From: Chrysochromulina parva
Taxonomy: Eukaryota > Haptophyta > Prymnesiales > Chrysochromulinaceae
Length of the DNA: 10,968 bases
Assembly (NCBI GenBank): GCA_002887195.1
Contig: PJAB01002017.1
Span: 1-10,968, forward strand
Direction: 5' to 3'
Part shown: piece by piece, positions 6,470 to 10,968 of the stretch
Layout of the letters: each line of letters begins with the position of its first letter
Numbering within the stretch: the stretch's first letter is position 1
Notes under the pieces: model-generated
What the model saw: the letters and a program-made list of their open reading frames with translations, nothing else
What the model was told of the DNA's origin: nothing
Database searches by the model: none
Made by a program: the position numbers and the translations under genes

Positions 6470-9400
6470 ATGGCGACCGTACTGTGCGACCTCGTCAGCC
6501 TCCTCCCGAGGTGCCGCTGCTGCTGCTGCCTCCGTGGCCAGGAGGACCGAGAGCCCTTGCGCGCGGCGACCTTGACTGCCGGCATCTCCTCAAGTGATCC
6601 GAAACCCTTTGGCCACGGCCTGCAGCGCTCGGCGAACGAGGTGACCGCAGAGGCCATCCGAGCCCAAGAGTGGTGCTTGGAGAACCTCGCCGAGCCGCAG
6701 GCGAAGAACGCACCTCGTGAGGAGGACGATGGGCGGCGGCGGCATACGCATCGCAAGCAGCGCCGACTGGAAGCCTCGAGTGGAGTGGAGCTCGCTGCTG
6801 CGGCGGGCAGCAGCACGACGACGTGGGAGCTGCCCGATGGCCCGGCTGAGGCGCACCTGGATGCGGCAGTGGCCGCGCTGCTGCCGAAACTCGAGGCTAT
6901 CCCGAGCGGTGCGCTCATCACGAAGGTCAGCAGCATGAGCGGCAATCTATCCGAGCTCCTCGCGGTCGCGCAGCTCGTCGCGGACCGTGTGAGTACCGAG
7001 GGCGCGGTGCTCGTGCGTGCCGGCTGCTTCGCGTGGCTCGCGGCCGCACTGCGCCGCACCGACGTGCTGAGCAGTGCGGCCGCGGCGCACCGGCTGTGCT
7101 ACGCCACCCGATGCGTGCTCGAAGCGTGCGCCGCCACCGCGAGCGCTTCGACACCGACGGGAGTGCAGGCGACGTTGCTCGTACGCTCCCGCTCCGCTCT
7201 CCGACGCCTGCACGGCGAGTGCATGCAAGTGCTCACCACGGCGCCTTTCCCCACAGGTACGCTCGGCGCTCTGCGACGTCTCGACGATGAGTGCAAAGGG
7301 CGATAGCCCGACGAGCCTCGCCGTTGGCCTGTGCGGTCTCCTACGGCGTCACGACGACTTTGGACCTTTGTGCATGGACGCCTTGCATGCGTTGGCTCTC
7401 TCCATCCAGCTTGGTGGCGGCGGAGCGGCCACGGCAGCCCTGAGCGCTGCCCTGAGCGCTGGGGCCGTCGAGCTGTCGCTCGAGTGGGTAGGCCGACGCG
7501 GCGGCGGGGCGCTGGCGGAGCGGGAGATGCAAGCGGCGGGCGCGGCGGTGCTGGCTGCGACCTTCGGTGCGAGGACGGCCGTTGGGGGCTCCGCTGAGGA
7601 GGAGGGTGGCGCGGAGGAGGGTGGCGGGCGGCTCGCCCAGGCGCCCGCGACGGCGCTCGCTCGGGCGCCCGCGACGGCGCTGCGCTCCGCGTCGCCTGCT
7701 GCCGATGCGAGTGCGCCTGACGAAACGCGCCGCCGTGGGCACCGGGGCGAGCCTGACGAAACGCGCCGCCGTGGGCACCCGGGCGAGCCTGACGAAACGC
7801 GCCGCCGTGGGCACCCGGGCGAGCCTGACGAAACGCGCCGCCGCGCCGCTCTCCTCCGAAGCGCAGCGCAGCGCCTCGTGAGTGCGGGAGGCGTCGGGAT
7901 CATCGGGAGCGCGCTGCATGCGCATGCCAACCCGAGTGCCGCCACCGACCACTTGGTGCTCGCACTCCTAGGAGCGTACCGAGCGATCGCGCCCACGTTT
8001 GCGGACTGCTGGGCGCAGCTCGAAGACGCAAGGGTGCTGCAGGCCTGCACCGGCATTGTGCTGGCTGCGTCCTCGGGTACGCCTTTGGGCGGCGGTGCGA
8101 GCGCCGCATGTGCTGATGGAGTTGATGGAGCCCACCGCGGCAGAGGAGCACAAGGGATGGCCGTTACGTCCGTTGGTAACGGGCGCGATGCTTTGAGTGT
8201 CCTTCGATCCCGCGCGTCCCGCCATGCATGTGCTCACTACGGCGCGTCCCGCCATGCAAGTGCTCACTACGGCGCCACTCCCCCCACAGGTGCCTTGAGT
8301 GTCCTTCGATCCCGCGCGTCCCGCCATGCTGCCAAGGCCTCGCTCCACCTGCTGTGCGCCGCCCTCTTGATGCGCACGCACGGCGGCACTCCGCGAGGCG
8401 CCGTATCGGGCGTCTCGGGCACTCCGACGCACTCGTGCGCGCGCGGCGCTGGAGAGGGCGCCGTCTCGGGCGGGCTCGGTGCTCCTTTGGCGCAGTCGTC
8501 CGCGGCATCCATGGCCCTTTCCTCGGCCGTGCTGCAACTGCTGGCGGCGCTCGCGCGGCTGGCTGTGGAAACGCGCCACGACGCGCCCAAGTTGCTGGGG
8601 GATCTTGAGAGGGCGGCGCCGGCAGCCGCGGCCGTGCCGCACGTCCTTCGTGGCGATCGCGAGGGTGAGGGCACCTAATGACCCTCGATTGCTCTCCTAA
8701 TGACCCTCGATTGCTCTCCTAATGACCCTCGATTGCTCTCCTAATGATCCTCGATTGCTCTCCTAATGATCTTTGATTGCTCTCCTAATGACCCTTGATT
8801 GCTCTCCTAATGACCCTCGATTGCTCTCCTAATGATCCTCGATTGCTCTCCTAATGATCTTTGATTGCTCTCCTAATGACCCTTGATTGCTCTCCTAATG
8901 ACCCTTGATTGCTCTCCTAATGACCCTTGTGCGGATCGCGAGGGTTCGCTGCATGCGAGTTCTGCGCGCTCCTCGAGGCTAGCATGCAAGTGCTCACCAC
9001 GGCGTCATTTCCCCACAGGTGCGCGGGCTGCATGCGAGCTCTTCGCGCTCCTCGACCCCTCAGCGGCACCGCCCAAGGGCATCGTCAATGCGCTGGTCGC
9101 CGCGGCCCGAAGCACTCGAGAGGATCGAGAGGATGAGGACGAGGGCGGCCAGGGTGGCCAGGGAGGTAAGGGCGGCAAGGGCGGTTTGACGGACTGTGGG
9201 AACGCGAGTCGCGATGCGCACGTGGCGCCGCCCTGCATGCAAGTGCTCACCACGGCGCGATTTCCCCACAGGTGTGTGGTGTGCCGCGCTTCTGAGCCTG
9301 TGCTGTCGCCCCCGCCCTATCGAGTCGGCCGCCGCCACGTCGCAGTCTCATCAGGCCTTCGAGGCGTTGGCGAGCATTGCGCTTCACAAGAGCGACACGT

Positions 9401-10667
9401 CTTCACAGCAGCGCTACACGTCTTCACAGCAGGCGCTGCCTCTGAGCTTGCTGTCGGTGGCGGCATGCCTCGCTGTGCTGCCACCGACGCGAGCGGCCGA
9501 GCTGGCCGACTCTCTCTGTGAGGCCGAGATCGATATCTGCTCTCGCCCCGCATGCAAGTGCTCACCACGGCGCCCTCCCGTCCCCACAGGTGAGGCCGAG
9601 CTCGGACTCCTTGATATGATTCGATGGGCTCTCGGCCCCTTAGCCGCTGGCGTGCGCACGGGCGGCGCGGCTGTTAATCGGCACGCTGTGAATCGGCGCG
9701 CCGCCGCCCCCGCTGCCGCCGCCCCCCTCGGCGCCGCCGAGGGCAGTGATGCGCCGGGGGAGCTGCCTCTAGGCACAAGCCCCCGTGCTCTGGCTGCCTC
9801 ATTGCGCCTCGTGAGCGCGCTGCTCCGATATGACGGCGCACCGCGCCGGCAGGCTTACATCGAGTTGCCCATCCTCGGACGACCCGCAGCGCTCGCGAGC
9901 TTATTGGGCCGTGCCGATCTGAGCGCCGTCCCGAGCGTGCAGGCGGCGGGTTGCGCTCTTGTGCGCGTCCTCCTCACCAATGCAGGCAGCGGCGGCGGCG
10001 CTGGCGGCGGCGGCGGTGCTGGCGGCGGCGGCGGCGCTGGCGGCGGCGGCGGTGCTGGCGGCGGCGGGCTCCGCCACTCTCTTTCAGAGGGGGGGAGCTG
10101 TTGCGGCCTGTCGTCGCGCCGTGGCTGCGAAACTTCGTCAACTGCTTCGTCAACTGCTTCGTCGGCGCTCGATGAGTACTTCGAGGCCGCGCTCGCGGCG
10201 CTCGTCGCCCATGGCCATGATGGCCGGAGCGCCGCGTCCCTCGAGATCGCGTGCGACGCGTCGGAGGTGCTCGGCCTCTTCGCACTCCTCGAGCCTTGCA
10301 TGCAAGTGCTCACTACGGCGCCATCCCCCCACAGGTGCTCGGCGTCTTCGCCACCCGACAGGCGGGCGCCCTCCATCACAAAGGCGCCCTCGTCGTCGGC
10401 GCCGTCGTGGGCGCTCTCGAGGCTCACGGGCGCACGTCGACCGAGGCGGCGCGCGCTGGCTGCTACGCGCTGCGCGCCCTCTGCCTCGCGCGCAGTGACC
10501 AGGGCGATAAGCGAGCGCGCCTGGCGGCACGGCAGCGCCTCGACGAGCTGCGCTCGATGGAGGGGGCTCGACACCTCAAGGCGACACTCGACGCGCAAGG
10601 GCACAAGCTGCCGCGCCCGCTGCGCACGTCATGCGTAGAGCTACTCCAGGATATGGGCGCAAAGTAA
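6470..10667 (+). CDS. Large armadillo/HEAT-like helical repeat protein, seven exons
   Basis: Proposed CDS is join(6470..7180, 7257..8175, 8290..8664, 9019..9165, 9272..9517, 9590..10266, 10335..10667), 1135 residues, stop TAA 10665-10667. All junctions keep frame. Examples are GDREG-ARAACELFALLD, DSLC-EAELGLLDMIRWALG and CDASE-VLGVFATRQAGAL. The product is dominated by short Ala/Leu-rich helices typical of ARM/HEAT solenoids (residues 124-220, and VVGALEAHGRTSTEAARAGC near the C-terminus). The N-terminus has a Cys cluster (PRCRCCCCLRG, residues 13-23), which might be lipidated. Other traits are a charged segment (80-100), a 12-residue repeat PDETRRRGHxGE in exon 2, an acidic GGQ/DED linker and a period-6 Gly/Ala linker (about 9998-10070). 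ARM/HEAT proteins usually act as scaffolds; I cannot name a partner or ortholog. The start has good context (CCACATGGCG). Exon 2 has an unresolved frame problem at 8077-8182. Confidence 0.7.
7181..7256 (+). other. Armadillo-like gene intron 1 (module copy A)
   Basis: 76 nt, phase 0. The 5' site GTACGCTC at 7181 is repeated as the exon start GTACGCTC at 7257. The likeness continues for about 40 bp with small gaps, both copies ending GAGTGCA. The 3' half is the shared module at 7221-7256. The join gives ATLL-VRSALCDVSTMSAKG in the frame that stays open downstream. Confidence 0.8.
7221..7256 (+). repeat. Introner-like 3' module, copy A (36 nt)
   Basis: Starts GCATGCAAGTGCTCACCACG, then GCGCC and TTTCCCCACAG. 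CTCAC fits a branch-point consensus, with the A 21 nt before the intron end. Confidence 0.92.
7715..7845 (+). repeat. 36-bp in-frame tandem repeat, 3.6 copies
   Basis: Units begin at 7715, 7751, 7787 and 7823 (the last is partial, 23 bp). They start GCCTGACGAAACGCGCCGCC and encode PDETRRRGH(R/P)GE. Copies are almost identical, so the expansion is recent. The last unit runs directly into the helix AALLRSAAQRLVSAGG. Confidence 0.93.
8176..8289 (+). other. Armadillo-like gene intron 2 (module copy B, doubled)
   Basis: Called as 114 nt from GTAACG (8176) to CCCCCCACAG (8289), phase 1. The exact 5' site is uncertain. Segment 8191-8227 is a copy of the downstream exon start 8293-8329 with 36 of 37 bases identical. 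By that alignment the expected 5' GT would fall at 8188, where the sequence reads AT. GTAACG at 8176 and a GC site at 8183 are alternatives. The length is a multiple of three without stops, so retention is also possible. Confidence 0.6.
8223..8289 (+). repeat. Introner-like 3' module, copy B with a partial extra copy
   Basis: The complete module is 8253-8289 (CATGCAAGTGCTCACTACGG, then a C-rich end with CACAG). A 5' fragment with one change (CATGCATGTGCTCACTACGG) lies at 8223-8242. A 30-bp tandem duplication including GCGCGTCCCGC made the two. Confidence 0.9.
8675..8929 (+). repeat. 22-bp minisatellite, about 11.6 units, with higher-order pattern
   Basis: Units begin CTAATGACCCTCGATTGCTC at 22-bp spacing from 8675. 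Four types differ at the CCCTCG positions (CCCTCG, TCCTCG, TCTTTG, CCCTTG). Units 3-6 show these types in that order and units 7-10 repeat the order, indicating an 88-bp block duplication. Every unit carries TAATGA. Confidence 0.95.
8982..9018 (+). repeat. Introner-like 3' module, copy C (37 nt)
   Basis: Same GCATGCAAGTGCTCACCACG start, spacer GCGTCA, end TTTCCCCACAG. Confidence 0.92.
9166..9271 (+). other. Armadillo-like gene intron 4 (module copy D)
   Basis: 106 nt, GTAAGG...TTTCCCCACAG, phase 1. The join is GGQG-GVWCAALLSLCCRP, moving into the frame that stays open for the next helices. The 5' part sits in GGC/AAG-rich sequence and, unlike its neighbours, shows no clear copy of the downstream exon. 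Confidence 0.75.
9235..9271 (+). repeat. Introner-like 3' module, copy D (37 nt)
   Basis: GCATGCAAGTGCTCACCACG, spacer GCGCGA, end TTTCCCCACAG. Confidence 0.92.
9518..9589 (+). other. Armadillo-like gene intron 5 (module copy E)
   Basis: 72 nt, phase 1. The 5' site GTGAGGCCGAG (9518) is identical to the downstream exon start GTGAGGCCGAG (9590), and similarity continues for about 10 more bases. The length is a multiple of three with no stop, so a retained form would add 24 residues. The spliced form reads ELADSLC-EAELGLLDM. Confidence 0.82.
9550..9589 (+). repeat. Introner-like 3' module, copy E (40 nt)
   Basis: GCATGCAAGTGCTCACCACG, a longer pyrimidine segment (GCGCCCTCCCG), end TCCCCACAG. 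Confidence 0.92.
9998..10070 (+). repeat. GGC-rich 18-bp repeat encoding a Gly/Ala linker
   Basis: Units GCTGGCGGCGGCGGCGGT/C, about four copies, encode AGGGGG within the armadillo-like protein. It is likely a flexible linker between helical blocks. Confidence 0.85.
10267..10334 (+). other. Armadillo-like gene intron 6 (module copy F)
   Basis: 68 nt, phase 0. The 5' site GTGCTCGGCCTCTTCGC (10267) matches the exon start GTGCTCGGCGTCTTCGC (10335) with one difference. Splicing moves to the only frame open to the end of the gene (SE-VLGVFATRQAGAL). Confidence 0.85.
10298..10334 (+). repeat. Introner-like 3' module, copy F (37 nt)
   Basis: GCATGCAAGTGCTCACTACG (T where most copies have C, shared with copy B), then GCGCCATCCCCCCACAG. 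Confidence 0.92.
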
Positions 10668-10968
10668 TCTTCAACTCAGTAGAGGTCCCGAAGCGAATAG
10701 CGCTTTCATGTATCTTTGACACCCAGAGTGTCTTTCTTTTGAGTAGGATCCTTGTTGACAAAGAAGTCACACAGACACATATTCACATTCACACGTGTGG
10801 CGTTCGTGTGGATGCGTTGGTGACGTGGCCGCGCTCGAGAGACGCTCGATAATCAAAGTTAAGTACTTAACGCGGTTATGAGAGGGAAGAGGGAGGCGAG
10901 AAACGATGAACCCACAATCAGGTTCGCGTAACGGTAAGCCCAAACGCCGCGGGCGTTTCAGGGTGTGA
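10668..10968. other. 3' flank of the armadillo-like gene, possible next promoter
   Basis: No complete gene is visible. It contains a third TTCACATTCACAC (10782-10794) merging into a CACACGTGTG palindrome (10790-10799), and a 14-bp palindrome GTTAAGTACTTAAC (10858-10871). An ATG at 10906 opens a 20-codon basic frame (MNPQSGSRNGKPKRRGR) to a stop ending at the last base. GTAAGC at 10935 could be a 5' splice site, so this may be a first exon. No homology supports it. Confidence 0.4.

Larger units (their letters stand above)
8665..9018 (+). other. Armadillo-like gene intron 3 (module copy C plus minisatellite)
   Basis: 354 nt, GTGAGG...CCCCACAG, phase 1. Splicing gives VLRGDREG-ARAACELFALLD, a continuous helix. 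The interior is layered. GATCGCGAGGGT at 8655-8666 (spanning the 5' splice site) recurs exactly at 8934-8945. It is followed by a copy of the next exon (8948-8976 versus 9027-9055, 27 of 29 identical) and then the module at 8982-9018. Confidence 0.85.

Noticed and set aside
7221..7256. Treating the module itself as a complete short intron (GTGCTCACC to CACAG, about 28 nt)
   Set aside because: Frames require longer introns. Donors at the duplicated exon starts restore protein continuity, and the GTGCTCAC segment fits a branch point better than a donor.
8675..8929. CRISPR-like array
   Set aside because: Units are directly abutting 22-bp repeats without unique spacers, inside a eukaryotic intron. 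It is a minisatellite.
9027..9055. Exon 4 start as the source of the module
   Set aside because: GCATGCGAGCTC here resembles GCATGCAAGTGCTC, but the likeness covers only about a dozen bases with gaps and does not extend to the branch-point or acceptor part.

Overview
The window looks like nuclear DNA of a GC-rich eukaryotic microalga. A haptophyte or similar chromist alga is my best guess, but no marker fixes the lineage. It has spliceosomal introns (GT...AG) that must be removed to read the proteins, Kozak-like ATG contexts, minisatellite-filled introns, low-complexity coding repeats, and four protein genes on one strand with separate intergenic regions. I see no rRNA, tRNA, CRISPR array or bacterial operon signal.

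Layout: (1) 1-89 is pure poly-C. (2) 175-1739 is a two-exon gene for a SAM-domain plus class I methyltransferase protein. (3) 1740-2536 is noncoding and rich in CCG/TTC triplets. (4) 2537-4707 is a three-exon BT1/folate-biopterin transporter family gene. (5) 4708-5120 is noncoding. (6) 5121-6329 is a single-exon mARC/MOSC-family molybdenum protein. (7) 6330-6469 is a short spacer with a 16-bp perfect palindrome. (8) 6470-10667 is a seven-exon gene for a long alpha-helical, armadillo/HEAT-like repeat protein of about 1135 residues. (9) 10668-10968 is noncoding and may hold the first exon of another gene. The genes have no evident shared pathway.

The most interesting signal is how the introns are built. 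All six introns of the armadillo-like gene end in nearly the same 36-40 nt module, beginning GCATGCAAGTGCTCAC and ending CCCCACAG. It carries a branch-point-like CTCAC, a pyrimidine tract and the 3' splice site. In most of these introns the sequence before the module is a degenerate or near-perfect copy (about 20-40 bp) of the start of the following exon, so the 5' splice site GT is a copy of the GT that opens that exon. The methyltransferase intron has the same duplicated-exon logic: an identical 20-bp sequence lies at both splice junctions, but a 10-bp minisatellite replaces the module. This resembles introner-driven intron gain, with an unusual design: a mobile or copied 3' half-intron plus a long direct duplication that supplies the 5' half.

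Three introns also carry minisatellites of period 10, 10 and 22. Each unit contains stop codons and each period is 1 mod 3, so a retained intron would meet a stop in every frame. All exon structures below are my inference from frames, splice motifs and protein continuity; no transcript data were available.
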